A stretch of 64,000 nt of DNA from Pseudomonadota bacterium (GCA_023449275.1 JAEXJM010000065.1:1-64000), one strand, 5' to 3'; shown: positions 18,024-27,144, counted from the stretch's first letter. Translations and numbers: made by a program. Notes: generated from the sequence alone by a model not told the origin.

Positions 18024-18230
18024 ATGACTTCCGCAACGCTCTTGCCATCCGAAAGAAACGCCGGCACGGCTATCCGTGCTGCAGTGATCAATGACATCTC
18101 TTTCGGCGTGCGTTGCCGTTTCCCTGCCATGACCGGCAATGGCTCCTGTCATCCCGGCTCATACCGAATGTGCCGCTCCCGGATCATTCGAACCCCGGCC
18201 AGTTTAGTTTCCAACACCGTTTACCGATAA
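18024..18230 (+). CDS. Small ORF with a strong ribosome site in the cysK leader
   Basis: A 68-codon frame starting [21 protein letters not shown] has an AAGGAGAA Shine-Dalgarno at the ideal distance and ends 20 bases before the cysK ATG. It has no recognisable domain. Three cysteine codons (residues 30, 43, 50) lie in the middle. It may be a leader peptide whose translation affects cysK, a small protein, or a decayed gene. The good ribosome site is the main argument that it is translated. Confidence 0.4.
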   Translation: MTSATLLPSERNAGTAIRAAVINDISFGVRCRFPAMTGNGSCHPGSYRMCRSRIIRTPASLVSNTVYR

Positions 18231-18250
18231 AAATCACTGAAGGAATCATC

Positions 18251-19186
18251 ATGTCCAATATTGCAAAAAGCGCGACCGACCTGATCGGCAACACCCCTCT
18301 TCTGGAACTGTCCCGTTTCGGCAAACAGGCCGACCTGGACGCCACCGTTCTGGCGAAACTCGAATACTTCAACCCGGCCGGCAGCGCCAAAGACCGCATT
18401 GCCAAAGCCATGATCGAAGCCGCCGAAGCGGACGGCAAACTGATCCCCGGCTCGACCATCATCGAACCGACCTCCGGCAATACCGGCATCGCACTGGCTG
18501 CCGTCGGCTCCGCGCGGGGCTATCGCGTCATCATCACAATGCCCGACACTATGAGCGTCGAACGCCGCAAGCTGATCCGTGGCTATGGCGCCGACCTCGT
18601 CCTGACCGAAGGCGCCAAAGGCATGAAAGGCGCCATTGAAAAAGCGCAGGAACTGGCCGCGACCATCCCGAACAGCTTCGTTCCCCTGCAATTCGACAAC
18701 CCGGCCAATCCCGCCATCCACCAAGCCACGACCGGCCCCGAAATCTGGCGCGATACCGACGGCAAGGTCGATATCTTCGTCGCCGGTGTCGGCACGGGCG
18801 GAACCCTGACCGGCACAGGCCGCTTCCTGAAATCGCAGAACCCGAACGTTCAGGTCGTCGCCGTCGAACCGGCCGCCTCCCCCGTACTGGCTGGCGGCAA
18901 ACCGGGCCCGCACAAAATCCAGGGCATCGGCGCAGGCTTCATCCCGAACGCACTGGACGTCAACGTATTCGATGAAGTCATCGGTGTACCGAATGAAGCG
19001 GCCTTTGCGACAGCCAAGGCACTGGCCCGTTCCGAAGGCGTACTCGTCGGCATATCCTCCGGCGCGGCACTCTGGGCGGCCTCCGAACTGGCGAAACGTC
19101 CGGAAAACCGGGGTAAAACCATCGTCGCACTGCTGGCGGACAATGGCGAACGCTACCTGTCCACCGACCTGTTCCCCGACGAATGA
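18251..19186 (+). CDS. cysK: Cysteine synthase A (O-acetylserine sulfhydrylase)
   Basis: A 311-residue PLP enzyme that makes cysteine from O-acetylserine and sulfide. The PLP lysine is K47 in NPAGSAKDR, followed by the substrate loop [12 protein letters not shown] and the phosphate-binding loop [16 protein letters not shown]. The C-terminal serine site is in [11 protein letters not shown]. The start at 18251 has AAGGA 8 bases upstream; the longer frame to 18113 overlaps the small leader ORF. It is followed after 40 bases by the transsulfuration fusion, so the unit carries sulfide to homocysteine. Confidence 0.95.
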   Translation: MSNIAKSATDLIGNTPLLELSRFGKQADLDATVLAKLEYFNPAGSAKDRIAKAMIEAAEADGKLIPGSTIIEPTSGNTGIALAAVGSARGYRVIITMPDTMSVERRKLIRGYGADLVLTEGAKGMKGAIEKAQELAATIPNSFVPLQFDNPANPAIHQATTGPEIWRDTDGKVDIFVAGVGTGGTLTGTGRFLKSQNPNVQVVAVEPAASPVLAGGKPGPHKIQGIGAGFIPNALDVNVFDEVIGVPNEAAFATAKALARSEGVLVGISSGAALWAASELAKRPENRGKTIVALLADNGERYLSTDLFPDE

Positions 19187-19226
19187 GCCGACAGGCATCA
19201 AAACCATTCTGAAAAAGAGACGAACA

Positions 19227-21593
19227 ATGGAACTGGAAACCCTCTGTATCCATGGCGGGCGGGCTGACACCGACAAAAGCGGTGCCATCTCGACGCCCAT
19301 CTACCAGACCGCGACTTTCGCCCATCCCGCACTGGGCAAAAGCACCGGATTCGATTACACCCGCGATTCCAATCCCACACGGGATGCACTGGAAGCGACC
19401 ATGGCGGAACTGGAAGGCGGCGCACAGGCGCTGGCCTTCACCTCCGGCATGGCGGCCGCCACCTGCCTGATGGAAATGTTCAGACCGGGTGACCATATCG
19501 TCGCATCCGACGACCTGTACGGTGGGACGTATCGTCTCTTCAACCAGATTTCGATCAAAAACGGGCTGGCTTTCGACTGGGTGGACACCTCCGACCCGAC
19601 CAGAGTCGAAGCCCTGATCCGTCCCGAAACGAAAGCGATTTTCATCGAAACGCCGACCAACCCGCTCATGCACGTGACCGACATCCGGGCCATGGCGAGA
19701 ATCGCACGCAAAAACCATATCCTCCTGATCGTCGACAACACCTTTCTGTCACCGGTATTCCTGCGCCCGATCGAACTCGGTGCGGACATCGTCCTGCACA
19801 GCGCCAGCAAATACCTTGCCGGACACAACGACACACTGGCAGGCATCCTCGTCTGCGATTCCGACATTATCGCCGACCGCCTGCGCTACCTGCGCCTGAC
19901 CACCGGAGCGGCACTCGCGCCATTCGACAGCTGGCTTGTCTCGCGCGGCCTGAAAACCCTGTCCGTGCGCCTGAAAAAACAGGAAGAATCCGCCCGCCAG
20001 ATCGCGGCATGGCTGGCATCCTGCCCGAAAATCGGCAAAGTCCATTACCCGGGCCTGCCATCCCACAAAGGCCACGGCATTTCCCTGAAACAGGCCTCCG
20101 GCTTCGGCGGCATGATCTCCTTCGAAGTCACCGAATCGGCCGGCGGTGAAGGCCTTGTCCGCAACATCCTCGAACGGGTCAGGCTGATCCGGTTCGCCGA
20201 AAGTCTGGGCGGAACCGAAACCCTGATCACCTACCCGACCACCCAGACGCACGCCGCCATTCCGGCAGAAGAACGCCATGCCCGTGGCATCACCGACAAA
20301 CTGCTGCGCCTGTCCGTCGGACTGGAAAACCCCTGCGACCTGATCGCCGACCTGGCACAGGCCATGGACGTCGATATCCCGTCAGGCTGTCCATGCTCAA
20401 GCTGCCTTTCCCCTTACCACTTCGATGAAGTCATCGACCGTACCGGTACCGGTTCGCTCAAATTCGACTTCGCCGAAGAACGCGGCAAACCGAAAGACGT
20501 ACTGCCGATGTGGGTCGCCGATATGGACTTCCGCTGTCCACCTGCCGTCACCGCTGCCCTGCAAAAAATGGTCGGCCATGCCATCTACGGCTATACCGAA
20601 GCGAAGCCCGGTTACATCGAAGCCGTGCAAAACTGGTTTGCACGACGTCACCAGTGGGAAATCAAACCGGAATGGCTCGTCAAGACACCCGGCGTCGTCT
20701 TCGCCATCTGCACCGCCATCCGCGCCCTGACCAGGGAAGGCGACGCCATCCTGATCCAGCCACCCGTTTACTACCCGTTTGCCGCCTCCATCCGCGACAA
20801 CCGCCGCCAGCTCGTCAATAACGGACTCGTCCTGCGTGACGGCCGTTACACCATCGACTTCGAGGATTTCGAACGCAAGATCATCGACAAGAAAGTCCGT
20901 CTCTTCATCCTCTGCAACCCGCACAACCCCGTCGGGCGCGTCTGGACACGAGAAGAACTGGTCACGATGGCCGACATCTGTCAGGCACATAACGTCACGA
21001 TCATCTCCGACGAAATCCATGCTGACTTCACCTTCCCCGGACACACCTTTACACCATTCGGCACCCTCGGCGAAAAATACCTTCAGGAAGCGATCATCTG
21101 CACCTCACCGTCCAAAACATTCAACATCGCCGGATTGCAAACCTCGAACATCTTCATCGCCAACCACGCCCTGCGCCGCCAATTCACCCGCGAAATGGAC
21201 GCGACCGGATACAGCCAGCTCAACACCGCCGGACTCGCCGCCGCACAAGCCGCCTACGAAGAAGGCGAGGAATGGCTCAACGCCCTGCTGGCCTACCTGA
21301 CCGACAACCTGAACATGCTGCGGAAATTCCTGGCCGAACGCCTGCCGCAAGTGAAACTGATCGAACCGGAAGGCACCTACCTGCCCTGGCTGGACTTTTC
21401 CGCCACCGGCATGAAAGGCAAAAAGCTGGACAACTTCATCACCGAAAAAGCCGGACTCTGGCTGGACGACGGCGAAATCTTCGGCCCCGGCGGCGAAGGC
21501 TTCCAGCGCATCAACATCGCCTGCCCGAAAGCGACCCTCAAACAGGCGCTGGAACAGCTTGCCGAAGCGCTGGACAAACAGATGAAACCATAA
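19227..21593 (+). CDS. Bifunctional fusion: cystathionine gamma-synthase + PatB/MalY cystathionine beta-lyase
   Basis: One 788-residue open frame contains two different PLP enzymes. Residues 1-385 are a Cys/Met-metabolism enzyme close to B. subtilis MetI (STGFDY.R..NPTR, SSDLYGGTYRLF, ETPTNPLM, PLP lysine K195 in HSASKYLAGHNDTLAG, FAESLGG.E.LITYP). Residues about 400-788 are a fold-type I aminotransferase-like C-S lyase of the PatB/MalY family (FDEVIDRTGTGSLKFDF, MWVADMDF, HNPVGRVW, PLP lysine K630 in SPSKTFNIAGLQTSN). The linker carries three cysteines as CPCSSC (388-393). Together the halves would convert cysteine plus an activated homoserine to cystathionine and then to homocysteine. A cystathionine gamma-lyase activity for the first half cannot be excluded. 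Start supported by its position after cysK and the homology to MetI from residue 1. Confidence 0.9.
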   Translation: MELETLCIHGGRADTDKSGAISTPIYQTATFAHPALGKSTGFDYTRDSNPTRDALEATMAELEGGAQALAFTSGMAAATCLMEMFRPGDHIVASDDLYGGTYRLFNQISIKNGLAFDWVDTSDPTRVEALIRPETKAIFIETPTNPLMHVTDIRAMARIARKNHILLIVDNTFLSPVFLRPIELGADIVLHSASKYLAGHNDTLAGILVCDSDIIADRLRYLRLTTGAALAPFDSWLVSRGLKTLSVRLKKQEESARQIAAWLASCPKIGKVHYPGLPSHKGHGISLKQASGFGGMISFEVTESAGGEGLVRNILERVRLIRFAESLGGTETLITYPTTQTHAAIPAEERHARGITDKLLRLSVGLENPCDLIADLAQAMDVDIPSGCPCSSCLSPYHFDEVIDRTGTGSLKFDFAEERGKPKDVLPMWVADMDFRCPPAVTAALQKMVGHAIYGYTEAKPGYIEAVQNWFARRHQWEIKPEWLVKTPGVVFAICTAIRALTREGDAILIQPPVYYPFAASIRDNRRQLVNNGLVLRDGRYTIDFEDFERKIIDKKVRLFILCNPHNPVGRVWTREELVTMADICQAHNVTIISDEIHADFTFPGHTFTPFGTLGEKYLQEAIICTSPSKTFNIAGLQTSNIFIANHALRRQFTREMDATGYSQLNTAGLAAAQAAYEEGEEWLNALLAYLTDNLNMLRKFLAERLPQVKLIEPEGTYLPWLDFSATGMKGKKLDNFITEKAGLWLDDGEIFGPGGEGFQRINIACPKATLKQALEQLAEALDKQMKP

Positions 21594-21611
21594 TCGCCCT
21601 TCGCCCTGCAC

Positions 21612-21648
21612 AAAAATCCACCCGCAGGGGTTCTGCCGGTGGATTTTT
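21612..21648 (+). terminator. Intrinsic terminator of the cysK operon
   Basis: Stem AAAAATCCACC / GGTGGATTTTT with a 15-base loop, followed by more T-rich sequence, 18 bases after the fusion gene. Confidence 0.85.
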
Positions 21649-21867
21649 CATTTCCGATCCCTGCCGGTGAAACCGGGCAAGCTTGTTCGCCGTTCGTATG
21701 CCTTGTCCATAGCTGACCGAAAAAAGAAAACCGTGTATAAATAAAACGTCAGGGCACACTGCGCCCTTTTCTCGTGCCCTTCCTTTTGGCCGGCCTTTTT
21801 TTCATACCTAAGCCCTCCCGTCCACTTACAGGATCGGAAGGCTTTTTTCATACCAAGAGGATTTCCA

Positions 21868-22118
21868 ATGCCATTTGGCGATGATTCCGGCAACGCTGGC
21901 GATATGTTCCCTCCAGTCACTACCCCGATGAACCATTTCGTACTCTGGAAAAAGAAACCGAAAAACGACGGCTGGAACAGGCGAAGAAGCAGGAAAGACT
22001 GCAAGGGAAACAACAGGCCATACAGGCAGGCCTGCCAAAGTCTCTTTTGCAGACGACCGCCGAAAACCAGCCTTTACCCCTTTTTCACGGAATCGCCCCT
22101 CTCATTGAGAGCGCATGA
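21868..22118 (+). pseudogene. Frameshifted small gene with a coiled-coil C-terminal part
   Basis: A start MPFGDDSGNAGDMFPPVTTP has a good AAGAGGA Shine-Dalgarno. After a CCCC run at about 21926 the frame degenerates, while the next frame reads DEPFRTLEKETEKRRLEQAK KQERLQGKQQAIQAGLPKSLL to a stop at 22118. Adding one C to the run joins them into an 83-residue charged, helical protein; the 251-base span is one base short of whole codons. Function unknown. It may be a pseudogene, a slippage-prone gene or a base-call error. Confidence 0.5.
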
Positions 22119-22324
22119 AAAAACACTCTGGACAAATCTTCCGGTTGTCATTAAGAATCTCTCCCCCATCAGACGATTTGACTGTACCAAAAAATCCAAT
22201 ATCTCTAGCTTGAGATAACCGGCAGAAACCGTCAACACGATATGTGCTTACCAAGAAAATAGACATTCCCTCATAAAAAATATAAAATTTTTTATCCAGA
22301 ATTACTCATATAACACATTTCAAA

Positions 22325-23393
22325 ATGCATCAGTATTTACCCCCCCACAGCAATTGCTAGTGGAAGTCAAGACTCCTCATCAAAAATCGCAATAGTTGTC
22401 CCCGTTTACAACGTAGAAAAGTACGTTGCCGAATGTCTGCAATCCATTCTTGACCAGCATTACCAAGACTGGGAATGCTTTGTGGTCAATGATGGCTCGA
22501 CCGATCGCTCCGGCACAATAATCGACCAGTTTGCCAGGAAAAACCCTCGTTTCAGAGTGTTTCACAAAAAGAACGGCGGCGTCAGCACTGCCCGGAATTT
22601 CGCTCTCGACATTATCGAAAAAGAAAAAAAACGTTTCGAATTCATCCATTTTGTTGACAGTGACGACAGGATAGAATCAAACATATATACCGAGCTCATA
22701 AAGACTATCAAATCGGACAACAGCGATATAGCAGTATGCGCCTTTTATCATCTCCACCCAGACGGAAAACAAACTGATGGAAGGATTCCTCCCAGAAAAA
22801 CAATAAATAGCGAGGAATTTGTAGAATTGGTATTTTCTTTCGGCGAGTGGAACAATACACACGGGGCAGGAGGCTTTCCTTTTAAACTGTTTCGCGCAGA
22901 AACCATCTCCGGCATTCGATTTATAAACAATAAGGAAATCGTCGAAGACGAGCTTTTCTGCATTGAGGCAGCAACGAAATCCGCAAGAATCTCCATTTTG
23001 CCGACACTTTTATACGGATACCGTCAAAGGTCGGGTTCACTTGTCCGAGATGGCAGGTTTATGTTCCGCCACCTGAAATGTCGGGAACTTTGCATCCCTC
23101 TTGCTGCACGTATTTCTGAGCACTCCCATTTCGTTGCGATTTCAGCCTATTTGCCAATCCTCCTGAATTACTCGAAATATCAGGCACAATTTAATGGCGT
23201 CAACCATGACATGGTTTCCACTGATGCCCTAAATAAATTTCTTGTCTCCGATATCTGCCCGAAAAAGGTTCGCTTTCTATATCGAATGTTTTCCAGACAC
23301 CCTGTTGTTTCCAAAATTTATCTCACGGTCAGGACTGCTTTCCATACCTTGTTCAAGAAAAAGAAAAAAAAGCAGATAAATCTTTTTGATTAA
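22325..23393 (+). CDS. Family 2 glycosyltransferase, out of frame at a C7 tract (possibly phase-variable)
   Basis: The protein has a clear GT2 (GT-A) fold: SSKIAIVVPVYNVEKYVAEC at the start, VNDGSTDRSG, NGGVSTARN and the metal site VDSDDR, then a GT2 C-terminal part (EDELFCIEAA). This frame has no ATG, GTG or TTG start before the first beta strand; it runs back to a TAA at 22311. The only ATG nearby (22325) is in another frame and hits a stop after 13 codons. Between it and the domain lies a run of seven C (22340-22346). With six C the ATG would read MHQYLPPTAIASGSQDSSSKIAIVVPVYN straight into the domain, giving about 355 residues. As written the gene is off. No clear Shine-Dalgarno precedes the ATG. 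It probably adds a sugar to a surface glycan. Confidence 0.75.
22340..22346 (+). repeat. C7 homopolymer tract inside the glycosyltransferase 5' end
   Basis: Seven consecutive C, 15 bases after the only usable ATG. Loss of one C, or gain of two, would restore the reading frame. Such tracts are classic sites of slipped-strand phase variation in surface-glycan genes. Confidence 0.65.
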
Positions 23394-23440
23394 ACAGATG
23401 CTTTCCGCGATGGTAAAACTCGAGAAAACGAAAAAATAAA

Positions 23441-23647
23441 ATGATGGATGCTCAAAAATATACCTATCTTGTATTCTGGTCTGAAGACGACCATCAATTT
23501 GTTGGTATTTGCGAAGAATTTCCCGATCTTTCATGGTTGTCCCCCTCTCAAACGGAAGCGCTTTCCGGAATTGTCGATATGGTGAAAGACATTCTTTCCG
23601 ATATGAAAAGTAAGGGAAAGGAAATCCCTGTACCGTTGTCACTCTAA
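23441..23647 (+). CDS. HicB-like antitoxin domain, solitary and short
   Basis: A 68-residue protein matching the N-terminal partial RNase H-like domain of HicB antitoxins: KYTYLVFWSEDDHQFVGICEEFPDLSWLSPSQTEALSGIVDMVKDILSDM. It stops at PVPLSL, where many HicB proteins continue into a ribbon-helix-helix or HTH DNA-binding domain, and no HicA toxin gene (double-stranded RNA-binding fold) is visible next to it. It sits between two glycosyltransferases in an AT-rich island. It may be an orphan regulator, a trapped antitoxin or a gene remnant. Confidence 0.65.
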   Translation: MMDAQKYTYLVFWSEDDHQFVGICEEFPDLSWLSPSQTEALSGIVDMVKDILSDMKSKGKEIPVPLSL

Positions 23648-23711
23648 ACCGTTATATCACTCACATCAGATCGCCTATGCAAGCGAGTTGATAAATCTTC
23701 TTTTTAAAACA

Positions 23712-24968
23712 ATGCTATCAATGTCCCGCCAATCAGTAAAAATCCTCAGGGTATTCGGAAAGGAAATTTTCAGACTTGAACGCGACGATTTCCGTACCAA
23801 AGTATTCGTTTTCGGCCGAAAGCTCTATAGCAAACGATATCCGGCAATCGACAGGCTTCAAATATTCTGTGAAAATCAATTTCGGGCACTCTACAATAAT
23901 TCAAAATATCAGCAAAACCGTGACCAACTGGGCCGCTTGAGCGCATACAAAGGCCGAAGGATTCTCTACATTACCGATTCATTGGAGTTTGTCGGAGGCT
24001 TGGAAACCAGATTGGTAAAACAGATCAATATCCTTCGCTCCTCTTCGCTGGAAATAGCGCTGCTTACTCAAAAGAATACCTTTCGACCTTCTCTCGACTT
24101 TATTAACCTTCATCTTGATTTCTATGCACCAAACTTCTCCGACCATCTCCTTTCAATCGTCAGGCACGGAAGATTTGATTTTGTTGAATTTCAGTGTCAT
24201 GGCATTGATTACATCTCAAATATCGACTTGCCGCTTTTAAAGCATTATTGCAAAGTCGGTCTGGCTATTCATAACGAAGTAAAGGGAATCAATCAGGCGT
24301 TCATAAATCAAATGGATTATGGCTTGTTAGCAGCCTATCGCGATAGCTGTTCAACGCTGAAAACAAAAAACGGAAAGGATATTCCTATAATTCGAAACTG
24401 GGTCAATTCTGTTTCTCCACTATGGACCTATTCCAGTCAAGACAAGGCTCTTTTCATTTCGCGTCTGGACGACGACAAATTTCCTACTCTCAAGAGTTTT
24501 TTACAAGTTTGCGAGGCTGTCGGCTGTGACTATGAAATAGCGGGACAGATCAGGCCGCAAACTATAATGGGTACCTTCATATCGAATCTGAAACCCGACG
24601 CATATATCGGTCCTGTTGATACTGTTCGATTTCTCGAGAAAAAAGCCGACGATTATTTGTTTGTTGGCGGAGTGGGACAGGTACCATTAGAAGCCCTTTC
24701 CTTTGGTATCCCCGCACTCGTTGCAACCCATAGTGAAGATTACGAAAACTCACGATTCGTCGTCAAAGACAACTTCGACCGTCTGTTGCACAGAAATTTC
24801 GTCATAAATCACTTCTTGCCGGATTACTCTGCCGGGAACATCGGGCAATTTATAAACGATATATCAACAGGGAATCTGGACGATTACACGGACACAACAC
24901 AACTGCGCATTAAATGCTCCGCTGAAAGCGCGATGAATCAATATATATCGCTTCTCGATAATGCCTGA
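23712..24968 (+). CDS. GT-B fold (GT4-like) glycosyltransferase
   Basis: A roughly 418-residue protein. The N-terminal half is diverged, with an acceptor-domain signature RILYITDSLEFVGGLETRLVKQINIL. The C-terminal half shows the nucleotide-sugar domain: ALFISRLDDDKFPTLKSFLQVCEAVG, EIAGQIRP, and VGGVGQVPLEALSFGIPALVATH, where families such as GT4 have the E-x7-E type donor site (here one glutamate is clear). No signal or membrane segments. An upstream TTG at 23688 would add eight residues; no good ribosome site marks either. AT-rich like the neighbouring GT2, so probably acquired with it. Likely acts on surface polysaccharide; sugar unknown. Confidence 0.75.
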   Translation: MLSMSRQSVKILRVFGKEIFRLERDDFRTKVFVFGRKLYSKRYPAIDRLQIFCENQFRALYNNSKYQQNRDQLGRLSAYKGRRILYITDSLEFVGGLETRLVKQINILRSSSLEIALLTQKNTFRPSLDFINLHLDFYAPNFSDHLLSIVRHGRFDFVEFQCHGIDYISNIDLPLLKHYCKVGLAIHNEVKGINQAFINQMDYGLLAAYRDSCSTLKTKNGKDIPIIRNWVNSVSPLWTYSSQDKALFISRLDDDKFPTLKSFLQVCEAVGCDYEIAGQIRPQTIMGTFISNLKPDAYIGPVDTVRFLEKKADDYLFVGGVGQVPLEALSFGIPALVATHSEDYENSRFVVKDNFDRLLHRNFVINHFLPDYSAGNIGQFINDISTGNLDDYTDTTQLRIKCSAESAMNQYISLLDNA

Positions 24969-25225
24969 TTTATTTTCACTCACCCTTCAATTCCTGCGGC
25001 AAATGCAACCACGCCCTCTCGCTTTCGTAGACCGTCCTGCAGTGGTCTTTTTCCACAAAAAAACGCATCACTAACATGCCTCAAAATGCCCACTTCTTCA
25101 TTCCGTTTTCGCCATGCCGCAGGCATGATGGTTTCATATAGGCATAGCCTGTCCGCTACCGGTGATGCAACAGAAAAATGAAACAGGCACGACTTGATTG
25201 TTGACGGGTTCCGTTTTATCCGGCA
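24969..25225. other. Spacer between the glycosyltransferase island and the RloA/B pair
   Basis: No gene accepted. A 33-codon minus-strand frame near 24975-25075 (…MRFFVEKDHCRTVYESERAWLHLP…) may be the tail of a lost gene. Confidence 0.3.
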
Positions 25226-25828
25226 TCAGTCGTACTGTTCCAGAACGATGTTCAGCCGTTCTTTCAGAAAATCCCCGAAATCGCACTTGAAGCGGACATG
25301 CTTGCGCCGGAGGTTGGCGAAAAGGTGGGAAAGGGTTTCCTCATTGATCCTGAAAGGCAGCTTGCCCTTGCGGTAGTGTTCGAAACAGGATGCCCGGAAA
25401 AGGGGCAGATAAACGGCTGAACACATCGGCTCGGAAAAGTGGTTGTGCTCCTCGCACACTTTCTGCCATTCGAAGAGGCTTTTCCTGTCCAGATGCATTG
25501 CCAGAAAATCCTCGAAATTCATCCGTGAAAACAGGAAATCCGGCATGGAGGCGGGCTTGTTTTCGTACAGTTTTTTCTGGCTGTCCATGTAAATGTCCTT
25601 GTCCACCCAGATCACGATTTCGGCGTTTTTCATGTTGCGCCGGATATCCCGGTAACGGTTGGCGGCGGCCTTGTAAACCCCGCTGCCGATCACCTGCCCG
25701 GAAAAGGCCAGTGGAATGTGGTTGGCCCTGAAAAAACGGTTCAGCTCCTGCAAATAGACATACTCGGACGAGCCTTCACAGATGACCACGACCGTTTCGA
25801 CCAGTAAATGACGTTTCGGCTTTCTCAT
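25226..25828 (-). CDS. RloB/TOPRIM-like partner of the AAA ATPase
   Basis: A 200-residue protein. Near its start TVVVICEGSSEYVYLQEL gives the conserved glutamate of a TOPRIM-like fold, and IVIWVDKDIYMD supplies the D-x-D strand. This matches RloB and related nuclease partners. The remainder (FSRMNFEDFLAMHL) resembles the family's helical part. The ATG at 25828 overlaps the stop of the ATPase gene (ATGA), so the two are translationally coupled; a longer frame upstream is ignored. ATPase-TOPRIM pairs such as RloA/RloB, AbiL and PARIS act in phage defence, so a nuclease effector role is likely but inferred. Confidence 0.75.
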   Translation of the reverse strand: MRKPKRHLLVETVVVICEGSSEYVYLQELNRFFRANHIPLAFSGQVIGSGVYKAAANRYRDIRRNMKNAEIVIWVDKDIYMDSQKKLYENKPASMPDFLFSRMNFEDFLAMHLDRKSLFEWQKVCEEHNHFSEPMCSAVYLPLFRASCFEHYRKGKLPFRINEETLSHLFANLRRKHVRFKCDFGDFLKERLNIVLEQYD

Positions 25829-27144
25829 ATATACGGGAACGGGATGCCTGAAAAACTGCCTGTCAGGTATTGTCTCCTGAAATTCTCGATGTTGCCAACC
25901 CCCTTGAAATCCGAAATCCGGCACAGTTTCGTCCCCCCTTCAAGGGTCTTGCTGATGATCCCCACTTCGGAAACGCGCAAGAGGTTCGCGTCGAGAATGT
26001 CGGTATTGTGCACGGTGAAAACGAGTTGCGCCCCCTTCCGGTTGTACCGCCTGTCCTTGAACAGGCGCACCAGTTCGATCAGCAAAAGGGGATGCAGCGA
26101 ACGGTCCAGCTCGTCGATCGCCACGACCCCGCCGGTATCCAGTGCCGCCAGAAACACGCCCAGCAGGCCAGCCACGATTTGTGTTCCCGACGATTCTTCC
26201 GTCGCGAAATCGAATTCGACTTCTTTTCCCTCGACGTCTTCATGGAACGAACGGACACGGTCCCGGTTCAAAACGATGTTCTCGCCTTCTTTCCCGAAAC
26301 TCGTCACCCGCGTCAGGAAGTCCGGCTTGACGTCCAGATAGGTATGATCCTGCATGTCGCGCGGGAGGACTTTGCGGCGGCGGTCGAGTTCCATCCGGCT
26401 GATGTGGATATCGAGGTTTTCCAGCAGGTCGGTAATGCGCCCGAATGCGGTGATCAGGGGATCGGGGTCGTCTTCCTTTTCCAGCACGGCGGCCAGCCTG
26501 TCCACCCCGCGTGAAAGGTGAATCCCGTTCTCGCTGAATACGGCGATGTTGGACTGGAAATACTCACAGACAGACGTGAGCCGTGAATTCAGCCCCGGAT
26601 AACGCTGTCCGATGACGGAAAGGAACGAACTCGTCTGCTTCTTTTTCGGCGTACTGCATTCGACACGGAATATTTCCAGAAGGCGTGCGGCAGGATAGGA
26701 CGCCGTCGCCACTGCGTCGAAAACGCCTTGTCCGGCTTCGATGGAATACAAGAGCGTCCCATCCGCTTTCAGGGACTCCCTGAGGATTTCATCCCGGTCG
26801 TATTCCAGCAAATAGACGAATGGCCGGCCATCGATAAAGAAAGCCGCTTCGAAAACGGTGGAAAGGAATCCATGATGCAGCTTGTTGGGACGGAATTTGC
26901 CCGCCACACCCGACAGGGCGCAATCCCGGAAAGCCCCCAACGCCATCAGCACATTCGATTTGCCCGATGCGTTGGAACCATACAGGGCAAGAACGGGAAC
27001 GAGCCGTTCCCCTTTTTTCGGTTCGGAAAAAAATACGAGATCGGATTCCCTGAAACCGGGAGGCGCTTTTTTTTCGGCGAAGGTAAAATTCACCGTCATA
27101 TCGAGAATGGAGCGGAAATTGTGGATCCTGAAAAAAGAGAGCAC
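25825..27144 (-). CDS. RloA-like AAA/ABC-type ATPase
   Basis: A 439-residue ATPase of the AAA_15/AAA_21 (OLD-like) group. The N-terminus MLSFFRIHNFRSI is typical. The Walker A is LYGSNASGKSNV (about residues 55-65), an ABC-like signature region is SSGTQIVAGLLG, and the Walker B is GGVVAIDELDRSLHPLLL (D344, E345), followed by the switch histidine in VFTVHNT. The start is GTG at 27144, with AAAGGAG 7 bases upstream. It overlaps its partner gene by four bases. Together they form a likely two-gene defence module in which the ATPase senses infection. Confidence 0.85.
   Translation of the reverse strand: MLSFFRIHNFRSILDMTVNFTFAEKKAPPGFRESDLVFFSEPKKGERLVPVLALYGSNASGKSNVLMALGAFRDCALSGVAGKFRPNKLHHGFLSTVFEAAFFIDGRPFVYLLEYDRDEILRESLKADGTLLYSIEAGQGVFDAVATASYPAARLLEIFRVECSTPKKKQTSSFLSVIGQRYPGLNSRLTSVCEYFQSNIAVFSENGIHLSRGVDRLAAVLEKEDDPDPLITAFGRITDLLENLDIHISRMELDRRRKVLPRDMQDHTYLDVKPDFLTRVTSFGKEGENIVLNRDRVRSFHEDVEGKEVEFDFATEESSGTQIVAGLLGVFLAALDTGGVVAIDELDRSLHPLLLIELVRLFKDRRYNRKGAQLVFTVHNTDILDANLLRVSEVGIISKTLEGGTKLCRISDFKGVGNIENFRRQYLTGSFSGIPFPYI

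Noticed and set aside
22482..23393. GTG at 22482 as start of the GT2 gene
   Set aside because: It would remove the first strand and donor-binding part of the glycosyltransferase fold.
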